DNA of 64,000 bases, taken from contig CAVYMJ010000001.1 in assembly GCA_963769585.1 (NCBI GenBank), forward strand, positions 372,001-436,000. Reading direction: 5' to 3'. The position numbers and the translations under genes were made by a program. Within the stretch, counting starts at the first letter, position 1. Each line of letters opens with the position of its first letter. The notes beneath the pieces were generated by a model. It was given only the letters and a program-made list of their open reading frames with translations, was not told the origin of the DNA and ran no database searches. This DNA comes from SSC3 sp963769585 (lineage in GTDB: Bacteria > Actinomycetota > Actinomycetes > Propionibacteriales > Nocardioidaceae). Positions 7,901 through 16,100 of the stretch are shown piece by piece.

Positions 7901-9394
7901 CTACCCATCCCGCCAGTCGGCCAGGCGTCCTCGCAGAGAGACCGCGCGGAGTCGCTCTTCGGTCCTGTCACGAAGCTTGCGGGGAGTGACGACGAGCAAC
8001 TCGTCGCCGCGGCGCAAGACGGTGCGCTGGTCGGGCACCAGCATCTGGCCATCCCGGACCACCAGCGAGACCGAGGCGCCGGTCGGCAGGCGCAGCTCGG
8101 AGACCTCGACGCCATGCATCCGCGACCGCCTCGTGATGTTGACCTGGAGAAGGTCGGCCGCCATCCGCTCCAGCGGCGCGGCCTCGACCTCGAGGTCGCG
8201 CGGCTCTCCCGGGACCGTCACCCCGAGCCGCTTGGCCACCAGCGGCATCGTCGGACCGGTCACCAAGGTGTAGACCACGGTCATCACGAAGACGATATGG
8301 AAGAGGCGCTCAGCACTCGCGACGTTCTGTGACAGCGGGATGGTGGCAAGGACGATGGGTACCGCGCCGCGCAGTCCCGCCCACGACAGGAAGGCCTGGT
8401 CCCGCCAGGAGGATCGCGCGACCAGGGACGACACGACAACCGAGAGGGGTCGGGCCACGAACGTGAGAATGAAGCCGGCCACCACCGCATCGAGGATCAC
8501 CTCCCCCGTGATGAGTCCTGGCGAGACCAGCAACCCGAGCATGATGAACAGTCCGATCTGGGCCAGCCAGGCGACTCCCTCGGAGAACGAACGGGTGGCG
8601 GCCCGGTGCGGGAGCTCCATGTTCCCCAGGAGAAGAGCCGCCGTGTAGACAGCCGCGAAGCCCGAGGCGTGGGCAGCGGCTGCGCCGCCGTACGACAGCA
8701 GGCACAGACACAGCACCGACAACGGGTAGAGGCCGGAGGACGGCAGGGCCGCACGGCGCATCACCCAGCCGCCCGCGAAGCCGATGCTCAAGCCGGCAAC
8801 CACACCGAACGCGAGCTCGTAGGCCATGATGCCGGCCAGGCCGAGGACGCCGTGCTCCAAGGCGTTGCCGGAGCTGATCAGGGTGACCAGGATGACGGTG
8901 GGCGCATCGTTGAGCCCGGACTCGGACTCCAAAGCGCCGGTCAGGCGGCGAGGCAGCGGAACGCGCCGCAGGATGGAGAAGACCGCTGCCGCGTCGGTCG
9001 GCGCAGTCACCGCGGCCAAGAGCACGGAGAGCTCCCAGGAGAACCCGAGCAGGAAATGGGCGGCGACCGCGACCACCCCGACGCCGACGGCCACACCGAC
9101 CGTGGCCAGCGTGACCCCGGTGCGCATGCTCGGCTTGATCTCGGTCCACGACGTGGTGAGACCACCTTCCGCGAGGATCAGCGCCAGCGCCGCGAAGCCC
9201 AGCGCATGAGCTACGCCGGCGTCCTCGAAGCCGATGCCGAGGCCCGACTCCCCCATCAGCACGCCCATGAAGAGGTACACCAAGAGCGAGGGGAAGCCGG
9301 CCCGGACGGTCAGCCGGACGGCCAGGACCGCCACCAGGGTGACCGCGGCGCCCACCAGAAGGACGTGGTCCATCTGGTGAACATCGAACTGCAC
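7901..9394 (-). CDS. Potassium/proton antiporter, CPA family with C-terminal TrkA_C (RCK_C) domain
   Basis: About 497 residues from GTG 9394, chosen because GAGG lies 5 nt upstream and the family starts near MDHVLLVGAA. An open frame continues to 9436. Residues 1-400 contain about 12 membrane helices of a Na+/K+:H+ exchanger, with the SESGLNDAPTVILVTL exchanger motif. The C-terminal 90 residues form a TrkA_C/RCK_C regulatory domain (VSELRLPTGASVSLVVRDG). NhaP2/CvrA-type proteins export K+ in exchange for protons and help in osmotic and pH control. It is divergent from the aminotransferase gene. Confidence 0.85.
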   Translation of the reverse strand: MQFDVHQMDHVLLVGAAVTLVAVLAVRLTVRAGFPSLLVYLFMGVLMGESGLGIGFEDAGVAHALGFAALALILAEGGLTTSWTEIKPSMRTGVTLATVGVAVGVGVVAVAAHFLLGFSWELSVLLAAVTAPTDAAAVFSILRRVPLPRRLTGALESESGLNDAPTVILVTLISSGNALEHGVLGLAGIMAYELAFGVVAGLSIGFAGGWVMRRAALPSSGLYPLSVLCLCLLSYGGAAAAHASGFAAVYTAALLLGNMELPHRAATRSFSEGVAWLAQIGLFIMLGLLVSPGLITGEVILDAVVAGFILTFVARPLSVVVSSLVARSSWRDQAFLSWAGLRGAVPIVLATIPLSQNVASAERLFHIVFVMTVVYTLVTGPTMPLVAKRLGVTVPGEPRDLEVEAAPLERMAADLLQVNITRRSRMHGVEVSELRLPTGASVSLVVRDGQMLVPDQRTVLRRGDELLVVTPRKLRDRTEERLRAVSLRGRLADWRDG

Positions 9395-9522
9395 GGTCGC
9401 CTCGGCTTTCGTCGGGCTTTCGACCACCAGGGTCAAAGCGAAAGCCGTCGTGTCAGAGAATGTCGGGGGCCTGAGCCAGAAGTCTAGTGGGCCGCACCGG
9501 GTGCGAGCGTTACCGTGAGCGA

Positions 9523-10713
9523 GTGCGCAGCCTCCATGAGCGGTCAGCGGTCGCGTCCCGTGCCAACGTCCCTCCGTTCCACGTGATGGATCTGCTCGCT
9601 GCCGCGAACCAGCGCGCAGCTGAACACGGAGACCTGCTCAACCTGGTGGCGGGCCAGCCCTCGACGCCAGCCCCGCTCGCGGTACGGCGGGCAGCGGCTG
9701 AAGCGTTGGAGCACGATCTGCTCGGCTACACGGTGGCCCTCGGCATTCCCGAGCTCCGCAAGGCGATCGCGGCGCACCACCAGCGCTTCCACGACATCGA
9801 CGTGTCCTGGGACGACGTCGTGGTCACGACCGGCTCCAGCGGAGGCTTCCTGTTGGCCTTCTTGGCTGCCTTCGAGAGCGGCGACCGAGTGGCGATCGCG
9901 CGGCCGGGCTACCCCTGCTACCGCAACGTCCTCACCGCGCTCGGCTGCGAGGTCGTCGAGCTCCCCACCGGTCCGCAGGACAGGTTCCAGCCGACGGTGG
10001 CGATGCTCGAGGAACTCGACCCACCGGTCCGGGGACTCATCCTCGCCTCTCCGGCCAACCCCACCGGCACGATGCTGCTTCCCGCAGAGCTCACTGCCCT
10101 CGCGCGTTGGTGCGAGGCCAACGACGTACGGCTGATCAGCGACGAGATCTACCACGGGATCTCGTACGGCGACGCGCCTGCGCACAGCAGCGCCTGGGAG
10201 ACCAGCCGCGAGGCCGTGGTCTTCAACTCCTTCTCCAAGTACTTCTCGATGACCGGCTGGCGGATCGGCTGGATGCTCGTGCCCGAGGCCCTCAAGCGCG
10301 CTGTCGACGTACTCACCGGCAACTTCACGATCTGCCCACCGGTGCTCTCCCAGCGAGCGGCGATTGCTGCGTTCGCGGAGTCGTCCTACGCCGAGTGCGA
10401 TGCGAACGTCGCGCGGTACGCCACCAACCGCGCCCTCCTGCTGGACGGCCTGCCACGACTGGGCATCGACCGGCTCGCCCCCGCAGACGGCGCCTTCTAC
10501 GTGTACGCCGACCTCAGCCACCTGACTGACGACTCGATGGCGTTCTGCCACCGGCTGCTGCGCGACACCGGGGTCGCGACGGCGCCAGGCATCGACTTCG
10601 ACACCGCCGAGGGCAGCCGCTTCGCACGGCTCTCCTTCGCGGGCACCCCCGAGGAGATCAGCGAGGCACTGGTACGACTGGGGCGCTGGCTGGAGCAGCC
10701 GCCGTCTCGGTGA
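9523..10713 (+). CDS. Pyridoxal-phosphate class I/II aminotransferase
   Basis: 396 residues from GTG 9523. Family hallmarks are a GQPSTPAP substrate loop, the PLP-phosphate region TTGSSGGF, SPANPTGTML (Asn contacting PLP), ISDEIYHGISYG (Asp and Tyr) and the Schiff-base lysine in NSFSKYFSMTGWRIGW. The Arg in RLSFAG would bind the substrate carboxylate. The amino acid used is not evident. A TACCGT element 6 nt upstream of the GTG could be a -10 box giving a leaderless mRNA. The open frame continues upstream to 9487 but with no ribosome binding site. The 3' end overlaps the convergent hypothetical gene by 56 nt. Confidence 0.88.
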   Translation: MRSLHERSAVASRANVPPFHVMDLLAAANQRAAEHGDLLNLVAGQPSTPAPLAVRRAAAEALEHDLLGYTVALGIPELRKAIAAHHQRFHDIDVSWDDVVVTTGSSGGFLLAFLAAFESGDRVAIARPGYPCYRNVLTALGCEVVELPTGPQDRFQPTVAMLEELDPPVRGLILASPANPTGTMLLPAELTALARWCEANDVRLISDEIYHGISYGDAPAHSSAWETSREAVVFNSFSKYFSMTGWRIGWMLVPEALKRAVDVLTGNFTICPPVLSQRAAIAAFAESSYAECDANVARYATNRALLLDGLPRLGIDRLAPADGAFYVYADLSHLTDDSMAFCHRLLRDTGVATAPGIDFDTAEGSRFARLSFAGTPEEISEALVRLGRWLEQPPSR

Positions 10714-11347
10714 ACCATTGCTGGCAGAGCCCCACCACGTCACGCAGGAGCTGGACCAGCAGCTCGTCCGGGTTGTCCATGCAGGCCTCAGAGATGCCCA
10801 CCACCGCGTAGTCGATGATCGCCGCGGCACTGATGCCGTGCAGTGTCTTTGCCGACAGGCTGCCGCGGCAGAACTCCTGGGCCCATCCATAGGCGACCGG
10901 CTCGCGCTCCAGGACTGCTCCCGCCCGCTTGCTGAGCTCGCGGGTCGGCAGACCCTTCGCCTCGGCGATCGCCTTCTCGCAGCGCAGCAGGCCGAGCGCC
11001 ACGACGCGAGCCCGCCCGAGCGGCACGACGGGTAGCGCCAGGAGCGCGCACTCCCGGGCGATCATCACATCGGCTAGTGGCTGACTGCCGTTGAGGCCGA
11101 TCACCTCCGGGACCAGCGGGAGAATCCCCTTCCTGGCCTCGTCGCCGATGTGGTCGTTGACCGCCCGCGCCAGCTCGGCCAGGGCCGAGTGGGTGCAGGA
11201 AGGATGGTCCGACCACTTCTCGCCGGCGAGGTACGACGCGAACTCCATGAAGCACGCGCCCTTGCGCGGGTTGCGGTGCTTGCCGGGCGAGAGGACCGGC
11301 ATCACCAGCGGGCTGGGTTTGTCCTTCAGCCCAGAGCTTCCGAACAT
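10658..11347 (-). CDS. Conserved hypothetical protein, C-terminus overlaps aminotransferase gene
   Basis: 229 residues from ATG 11347, with GAAG just upstream. A well-conserved-looking N-terminal block, HRNPRKGACFMEFASYLAGEKWSDHPSCTH, contains two Cys and several His/Asp residues that could bind metal or form an active site. The remainder is alpha-helical and lacks signal or membrane segments. I recall similar proteins in other actinobacteria only as uncharacterised. The last 56 nt lie over the end of the convergent aminotransferase gene, so the two 3' ends could form antisense mRNA. Confidence 0.7.
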   Translation of the reverse strand: MFGSSGLKDKPSPLVMPVLSPGKHRNPRKGACFMEFASYLAGEKWSDHPSCTHSALAELARAVNDHIGDEARKGILPLVPEVIGLNGSQPLADVMIARECALLALPVVPLGRARVVALGLLRCEKAIAEAKGLPTRELSKRAGAVLEREPVAYGWAQEFCRGSLSAKTLHGISAAAIIDYAVVGISEACMDNPDELLVQLLRDVVGLCQQWFTETAAAPASAPVVPVPR

Positions 11348-11410
11348 CTTCACATCATGCGCGTAACCACGGGCAATTGCACCCGGCACTTGGCAAATTC
11401 GTTCGTCTGC

Positions 11411-12103
11411 TCAGTCGGGTGCGAGGACGGTGTAGACCTGGCAGTCCAGGACCTCGCGGGTACGCCGGTCCAGGCTGGCAATGACAGCGGCGGGACGGTC
11501 GTCAACCAGGCAGTTCGCGGTGACCACGTTGCCCGACGAGATGACCTTGTGCAGGTCAGTCACCGTCGTGCCCAGGTGCGCGCGCACGGCGTCCTTGCCC
11601 GTCCCGCCGACGCTGCGGATTGCCCCGACAAACCGGGCAGTTCCAGCAAAACCGAGGTGACGCACCATGCGGCCGTTCATCGAGACCATCGACCGCAGGT
11701 ACGCCGACCCGGGCCTGAGGAGCTGGGCGAACACCGGGCCGGGCTCCCAGTGCGCGGCCATCCGCTCGACCTTCACGACCCCGTCGAGCTCGACCAGCTC
11801 GTAGCGCAGGTGCGCCGGGGTCCGCACCTGCACCCCGGTGGCCAGGGTCGTCACGATGGTGACGTCCCGCACGACGTGCAGGTCCTTGACCCAGTCCCGA
11901 GCCACCTCGAAGACGATGTCGTTGGGCGCGATGAAGGCCTCCCAGAACGACGAGATCTCCGCTCCGCGCACCGGCCGGGAGCCGACCGGGTCCTCGATGA
12001 CGTAGTCCGGCGCGAAGAGTGCCGTCCAGGCGGCCTTGTCGTGCGCTGCGACGGCAGCCGGGGACGCCTCCACGACGTCCAGCAGGGCTCTGGGTGCCAC
12101 CAC
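11411..12103 (-). CDS. NTF2/SnoaL-like (ketosteroid-isomerase fold) protein
   Basis: 230 residues starting GTG 12103 with AAGGAG 7 nt upstream. The N-terminal half resembles an NTF2-like domain (AAHDKAAWTALFAPDYVIEDPVGSRPVRG). The C-terminal half may hold a second, more divergent one (GKDAVRAHLGTTVTDL). NTF2-fold proteins include delta-5-3-ketosteroid isomerase, SnoaL cyclases and non-catalytic binders, and activity cannot be assigned. It diverges from the SDR epimerase gene over a KstR-type operator, which makes a link to steroid or terpenoid degradation plausible. Confidence 0.72.
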   Translation of the reverse strand: MVAPRALLDVVEASPAAVAAHDKAAWTALFAPDYVIEDPVGSRPVRGAEISSFWEAFIAPNDIVFEVARDWVKDLHVVRDVTIVTTLATGVQVRTPAHLRYELVELDGVVKVERMAAHWEPGPVFAQLLRPGSAYLRSMVSMNGRMVRHLGFAGTARFVGAIRSVGGTGKDAVRAHLGTTVTDLHKVISSGNVVTANCLVDDRPAAVIASLDRRTREVLDCQVYTVLAPD

Positions 12104-12157
12104 GGTCAGCTCCTTAGCGCAACGTTGCCGACGTCACGGCGCCAGCATCTTCCGCTC

Positions 12158-12176
12158 TATACTAGAACCTGTTCTA
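12158..12176. promoter_or_regulatory. KstR-type palindromic operator overlapping divergent promoters
   Basis: Bases 12163-12176 read TAGAACCTGTTCTA, a perfect 6-2-6 palindrome that matches the published KstR consensus TNNAACNNGTTNNA, controlling cholesterol catabolism in mycobacteria and relatives. A TATACT -10 box for the SDR gene overlaps it at 12158-12163, and the opposite strand offers TAGTAT for the NTF2-like gene. Repressor binding here would block both promoters. The repressor gene itself is not in this window. Confidence 0.75.
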
Positions 12177-12185
12177 CTTTCGTGC

Positions 12186-13169
12186 ATGAAGGTAGCAGTC
12201 ACCGGCGCAGCCGGCTATGTGGGATCGAACCTGCTGCGCGAGCTGGTCTCGGGCGGGCACGAGGTCGTCGCCGTCGATCAGGAGGTCTCCGCGCTCGCAC
12301 CGGCGGAAGGCGTGACCTGGGTCAGCGCAGACGTCCTCGACGCGGACAACATGACCAACGCCCTGGACGGCGCCGAACTGGTCTACCACCTGGTCGCCAA
12401 GATCACTCTCAAGCAACAGGACCCGGTCGCCTGGCGGCTCAACACCGAGGGTGTGGCAACCGTGGCCGACGCCGCGCTCACGGTCGGCGCCCGCAGGTTC
12501 GTGCACTGCTCCTCGGTGCACTCCTTCGACCAGGTGCACTGCGGCGAGGTGCTCTCGGAGACCTCGCCCCGCGCTGACGACGACTCCGGGCTCCCGGTCT
12601 ACGACCGCTCGAAGTACGCCGGAGAGCTTGAGCTGGACCGGTACATCGACAAGGGCCTTGACGCGGTGAAGTGCAACCCGACGGGCGTCTACGGGCCGAT
12701 GGACCATCCGGGCCGGCTCTCCCGCCTCAACACGATGGTCCGGGACTCGGCCCGTGGCCGGGTGCCCATGTCGGTCGGCGGCGGGTTCGACCTGGTGGAC
12801 GTCCGCGACGTCGCGCGAGGCCTGGTGCTCGCTGGCGAACACGGCCGCACCGGCGAGAACTACCTGCTGTCGGGCGAGATGGTCTCGCTGCACGAACTGA
12901 TGAAGGTAGGTGCTCGCGCCGCCGGTCGACGCGGACCGCTCTTCGCCGTGCCGCTGTGGGTGCTGAAGGCGATCATGCCGGTAGCCGAGCCCATCGCCCA
13001 CCGCCTCGGCTCGGACGTGATGTCCGAGGCGGCTCTCGGTGCGATCTTCGCGCAGCCGGAGGTGGACAGCAGCAAGGCCCGCACGGAGCTTGGCTACCAG
13101 CCACGGTCGTCCGAGGAGACGATCCGCGACCTGGTCGCGTACTACGTGCGGGCCGGGCTGTTGGGCTGA
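12186..13169 (+). CDS. NAD-dependent epimerase/dehydratase (extended SDR), 3-beta-HSD-like
   Basis: 327 residues from ATG 12186. An N-terminal Rossmann motif (VTGAAGYVGSNLL) binds NAD(P). The catalytic YxxxK lies in PVYDRSKYAGE, with a serine in VHCSSVHSF. The extended-SDR layout and a C-terminal hydrophobic region resemble 3-beta-hydroxysteroid or dihydroflavonol dehydrogenase types. The KstR-type operator 10 nt upstream supports a sterol or isoprenoid substrate, though this is inference. The longer open frame upstream crosses the promoter and is not coding. Confidence 0.85.
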   Translation: MKVAVTGAAGYVGSNLLRELVSGGHEVVAVDQEVSALAPAEGVTWVSADVLDADNMTNALDGAELVYHLVAKITLKQQDPVAWRLNTEGVATVADAALTVGARRFVHCSSVHSFDQVHCGEVLSETSPRADDDSGLPVYDRSKYAGELELDRYIDKGLDAVKCNPTGVYGPMDHPGRLSRLNTMVRDSARGRVPMSVGGGFDLVDVRDVARGLVLAGEHGRTGENYLLSGEMVSLHELMKVGARAAGRRGPLFAVPLWVLKAIMPVAEPIAHRLGSDVMSEAALGAIFAQPEVDSSKARTELGYQPRSSEETIRDLVAYYVRAGLLG

Positions 13170-13171
13170 GG

Positions 13172-13798
13172 TCAGCTGGTGGGCTGCAGCACCGAGTCGA
13201 TCAGGTAGACGGTCGCGTTGGCCGTCTTCACGCCGCCACAGATGACCGAGGCGTCGTTGACCCTGAGGTTGTCGCCCGAGCCGGTCACGTCGACGTCGCC
13301 ACCCTCAACGGTGGTCTGGGTGCCGGCGATCTTGTCCGGAGCGATCTGGCCGGGGACCACGTGGTAGGTCAGGATCTGGGTCAGCAGAGCTGCGTTCTTC
13401 GGCTGGCTCAGCGCCTTCACAGTCGCTGCGTCGAGCTTGCCGAACGCGTCGTCGACCGGTGCGAAGACGGTGAACTCGCCACCGTTGAGCGTGTCGACGA
13501 GGTTGACCTTCGGGTTGAGACCGCCGCTGACCGCTGCAACGAGCGTCTTCAGCAGCGGGTTGTTGCTCGCCGCGACGGCGACCGGGTCCTGCGCCATGCC
13601 GGCAACAGAGCCCGCGCCGTCCGGAACGGCGTCGGCGTACGCCGAGCAGCCGGGGCCCACCAGGGCGGACGACATGGTCTTGGTCTCGGTTCCGCCGGAG
13701 GCGGGAGTCGTGCTGTCGTCATCGTTCCCACAAGCAGCGAGGCTGCCCAGAGCGAGTACGGCGGCGAAGCCGGATGCGGACTTCATGAGCGTGTTCAT
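13172..13798 (-). CDS. Fasciclin-domain lipoprotein (MPT70/MPT83-like)
   Basis: 208 residues with a lipoprotein signal: positive start, hydrophobic core and lipobox LAAC with the lipidated Cys at residue 23. A short Thr/Ser/Gly linker leads to one FAS1 domain (residues about 70-208) with the typical H1 and H2 motifs, FTVFAPVDDAFGKL and LTYHVVPGQI. FAS1 proteins mediate adhesion. MPT70 and MPT83 of M. tuberculosis are the classical SigK targets. The SigK-like promoter at 13834-13860 and the nearby sigK/rskA pair give the same regulatory link here. Confidence 0.92.
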   Translation of the reverse strand: MNTLMKSASGFAAVLALGSLAACGNDDDSTTPASGGTETKTMSSALVGPGCSAYADAVPDGAGSVAGMAQDPVAVAASNNPLLKTLVAAVSGGLNPKVNLVDTLNGGEFTVFAPVDDAFGKLDAATVKALSQPKNAALLTQILTYHVVPGQIAPDKIAGTQTTVEGGDVDVTGSGDNLRVNDASVICGGVKTANATVYLIDSVLQPTS

Positions 13799-13833
13799 GG
13801 TGTGGCCTTTCGGGTTTGGGCTTGACGTGGATG

Positions 13834-13860
13834 GTTCGGTCCTACGGGTGCTGCGGATTG
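13834..13860 (-). promoter_or_regulatory. SigK-type promoter of the fasciclin gene
   Basis: On the minus strand, CAATCC (13860-13855) is followed after exactly 13 nt by GACCGAAC (13841-13834). The pattern equals the two promoters around 15.4 kb and resembles the M. tuberculosis SigK consensus (CCATCC and CCGAAT). Transcription would start about 30 nt before the ATG. Confidence 0.7.
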
Positions 13861-13882
13861 GTCGTTCATTGAAGATTTGCTG

Positions 13883-15400
13883 CTAGTTCTCGACGGTCAC
13901 CTGGACGCTTGGCCAGCCGGTGGCACCGTTCGGAGCGATCGGTACGCGCTCGTCGGTCTGCACCTCCCCCGTGGAGTCGGTGGCGCGGATCTCGAGCTGG
14001 TGGCTGCCAGGCGTGGCGTCCCACTGCCACACCCACTGCCGCCACGAGTCGATGCCGTCGGCCTCGGCGAGTCTGGCTTGGTTCCAGGACCCGCCGTCCA
14101 CGCGGACCTCGACCTTGTCGACACCCCGTTGCTGCGCCCACGCGACGCCGGCGACCGGGGTCGGTCCCGCCTTCACCCGGGCGAAGGACTTCGGTACGTC
14201 GATCCGGCTTCCGGTCTTGATGGGCGCCTCCTCGGCGTACCCGCGGGTGCTCCAGTAGGCCTTGAAGTCGGCGAAGCGGGTGACTTCCAGCTCGGTGAGC
14301 CACTTGGTGGCCGAGACATAGCCGTACAGGCCCGGGACGACCATGCGAACCGGGAAGCCGTGCTCCAGCGGCAACGGCTCACCGTTCATCGCTATGGCGA
14401 TCATCGCGTCGCGGTCGTCGGTCAGGGCCGTCAACGGCGTACCGATCGTCATGCCGTCGACACTCGTCGACTTGACCGCATCCGCCCCGCCCTTGACGCC
14501 GACGAGCTCCAGCAGGTCCTTGGTCCGCACCCCGATCCAGGTGGCGTTGCCGACGTACGGGCCGCCGACCGGCTGTGAGACACACGTGAGGGTGATCCTT
14601 CGCTCGACCAGCGGAAGGTCGAGCAGTTCCTTGAAGGAGAGCTCGACGGGCTTGTCGACCAGTCCGCCGATCTTCAGCCGGTAGCCGTTCACAGCGACGC
14701 GAGGCACGCTCAGTGCGGTGTCGACGCGGTAGAACTCCTTGTTCGAGGTGATGTAGGACGTCAGCCCCGGAAGGCCGAGCTCGCTACCGGCGGGAAGCGG
14801 GGCCGCGGCGAAGGCCGGGGTGGGGATGCGCACAGAGGCACGGCCCGTTCCCTTCTTGAGCAGGGTCTGCCCGGATGCGACGCCCGCGACCGCGACGGCT
14901 CCAGCCGTCCCTGCTGCCATCAGGAAGGCCCTGCGGTCGAACCCGGCCGGCGCTTGGGCCTCGGGGCGACCCATCAGGCCGAGCAGCCAGCGCAGCGCCA
15001 GGATCGAGACGACTCCGAGCACCAGGACCGGGATAAGCCGAGTTGCCGTCCCAGCGGTCGAAGCGCGGTCGGCGACGACCAGGGCACCAGCCACCGCAGC
15101 CAGCGCGCCAAACGCGGCGAAGCCCCAGCGGCGGTCGCGGGTTCCGAGGATCCCGGCAACGGCCAGTCCCAGGACCATGCCGACGATGATGCTGCCCAGC
15201 AGGATCGGTTTGTCCTTGGTGCCGAACTGCTCGATCGCGAACTCCTTGAGAGGTCGCGGTGTCCAGTCGATGATCCGGTTGGCCACCGCAAGCGAAGGCG
15301 AGGTGACGCCGTTCAGTACGGCTGCCATCGCCTCGCTGGCGCCGACTCCGGCGCCGCCGGCCGTGACTCCCGCTGTTGCTCCCCAAAGGATTCGTCTCAT
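13883..15400 (-). CDS. Membrane-anchored molybdopterin-dependent oxidoreductase (sulfite-oxidase fold)
   Basis: 505 residues from ATG 15400. About four to five hydrophobic helices fill residues 1-185, including an RRAFLMAAGTAGAVAVAG segment resembling a Tat-type signal. A sulfite-oxidase/YedY-like molybdopterin domain follows (about 235-420), with the Moco-ligating Cys in RRITLTCVSQPVGG and the segment GFPVRMVVPGLYGYVSATKWLTELEV. A C-terminal Mo-co dimerisation (Ig-like) domain closes the protein. The substrate is unknown; family members reduce or oxidise sulfur or methionine-sulfoxide compounds. The SigK-type promoter ends about 8 nt before the ATG, implying a leaderless mRNA. Confidence 0.9.
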   Translation of the reverse strand: MRRILWGATAGVTAGGAGVGASEAMAAVLNGVTSPSLAVANRIIDWTPRPLKEFAIEQFGTKDKPILLGSIIVGMVLGLAVAGILGTRDRRWGFAAFGALAAVAGALVVADRASTAGTATRLIPVLVLGVVSILALRWLLGLMGRPEAQAPAGFDRRAFLMAAGTAGAVAVAGVASGQTLLKKGTGRASVRIPTPAFAAAPLPAGSELGLPGLTSYITSNKEFYRVDTALSVPRVAVNGYRLKIGGLVDKPVELSFKELLDLPLVERRITLTCVSQPVGGPYVGNATWIGVRTKDLLELVGVKGGADAVKSTSVDGMTIGTPLTALTDDRDAMIAIAMNGEPLPLEHGFPVRMVVPGLYGYVSATKWLTELEVTRFADFKAYWSTRGYAEEAPIKTGSRIDVPKSFARVKAGPTPVAGVAWAQQRGVDKVEVRVDGGSWNQARLAEADGIDSWRQWVWQWDATPGSHQLEIRATDSTGEVQTDERVPIAPNGATGWPSVQVTVEN

Positions 15401-15407
15401 AGAGACC

Positions 15408-15434
15408 GTTCGTGGCCGGCCAGGTGGAAGATTG
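15408..15434 (-). promoter_or_regulatory. SigK-type promoter of the molybdopterin oxidoreductase gene
   Basis: Minus-strand CAATCT (15434-15429), 13 nt, then CCACGAAC (15415-15408). The -10 element lies 7 nt from the ATG, so the first transcribed base would be at or next to the start codon. No ribosome binding site is present, which fits leaderless translation. Confidence 0.7.
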
Positions 15435-15448
15435 GTCCCGGGTCCCAG

Positions 15449-15475
15449 CAATCCACTTGTCCCGCAGCCACGAAC
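15449..15475 (+). promoter_or_regulatory. SigK-type autoregulatory promoter of sigK-rskA
   Basis: CAATCC (15449-15454), 13 nt, then CCACGAAC (15468-15475): the same elements and spacing as the divergent promoter 15 nt away and the fasciclin promoter. This indicates that the sigma factor activates its own gene, as expected for ECF sigma factors. Confidence 0.7.
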
Positions 15476-15509
15476 TTGTGGTGTCGTTGGACCACACCAG
15501 GAGGTAGCC

Positions 15510-16100
15510 GTGCCCGCAGGAACCGCGCTGCGACTCGTCCCGAACGAGCCGCCGGCCAGTCCGGATGCGCTGCTCGAGCGGGTCGCCCGCGGGGAGGTCG
15601 CAGCCTTCGACGCCCTCTACAGCGCGCTCTCGGCACCGGTCTACGGCCTGGCTCGCCGCGTCGTACGGGACCCGGCACGGGCCGAGGAGGTCACCCAGGA
15701 GGTGTTCCTCGACGTATGGCGGCAGGCGACGCGCTTCGACCGCAAGCGCGGCCACGCCCGCACCTGGGTACTGACGATGGCGCACCGCCGAGCCGTGGAT
15801 GCGGTCAGGTCCTCCGAGGCCTCCCGGGCTCGCGAGCAGAAGGTCGCGCAGCAGGAGACGGACGTCGTGGCCGGTCCCGAGGACGAGGTGGTGGCCGCCG
15901 GAGAACGCGAGGACGTGCACCGCTGTCTGGAGGCCCTCACCCCGCTCCAGCTGGAGTCGGTACGACTGGCCTACTTCCAGGGCTACACCTATCCGCAGGT
16001 TGCGACGCTGCTCGAGCGTCCGCTTCCCACCATCAAAACCCGCATGCGAGACGGCCTGATTCGCCTTCGCGACTGCTTGGAGGCCAACAATGAGTCCTGA
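15510..16100 (+). CDS. sigK: ECF RNA polymerase sigma factor SigK
   Basis: 196 residues from GTG 15510, with a strong AGGAGG box 5 nt upstream (15499-15504). Region 2 (ALSAPVYGLARRVVRDPARAEEVTQEVFLDVW, then TWVLTMAHRRAVDAVR) melts the -10 element. Region 4 (LTPLQLESVRLAYFQGYTYPQVATLLERPLPTIKTRMRDGLIRLRD) recognises -35. The next gene is an RskA-type anti-sigma factor overlapping by 11 nt, and the neighbours are a fasciclin lipoprotein and a molybdopterin oxidoreductase, the context of the SigK group. Three matching promoters nearby support the assignment. Confidence 0.88.
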   Translation: MPAGTALRLVPNEPPASPDALLERVARGEVAAFDALYSALSAPVYGLARRVVRDPARAEEVTQEVFLDVWRQATRFDRKRGHARTWVLTMAHRRAVDAVRSSEASRAREQKVAQQETDVVAGPEDEVVAAGEREDVHRCLEALTPLQLESVRLAYFQGYTYPQVATLLERPLPTIKTRMRDGLIRLRDCLEANNES

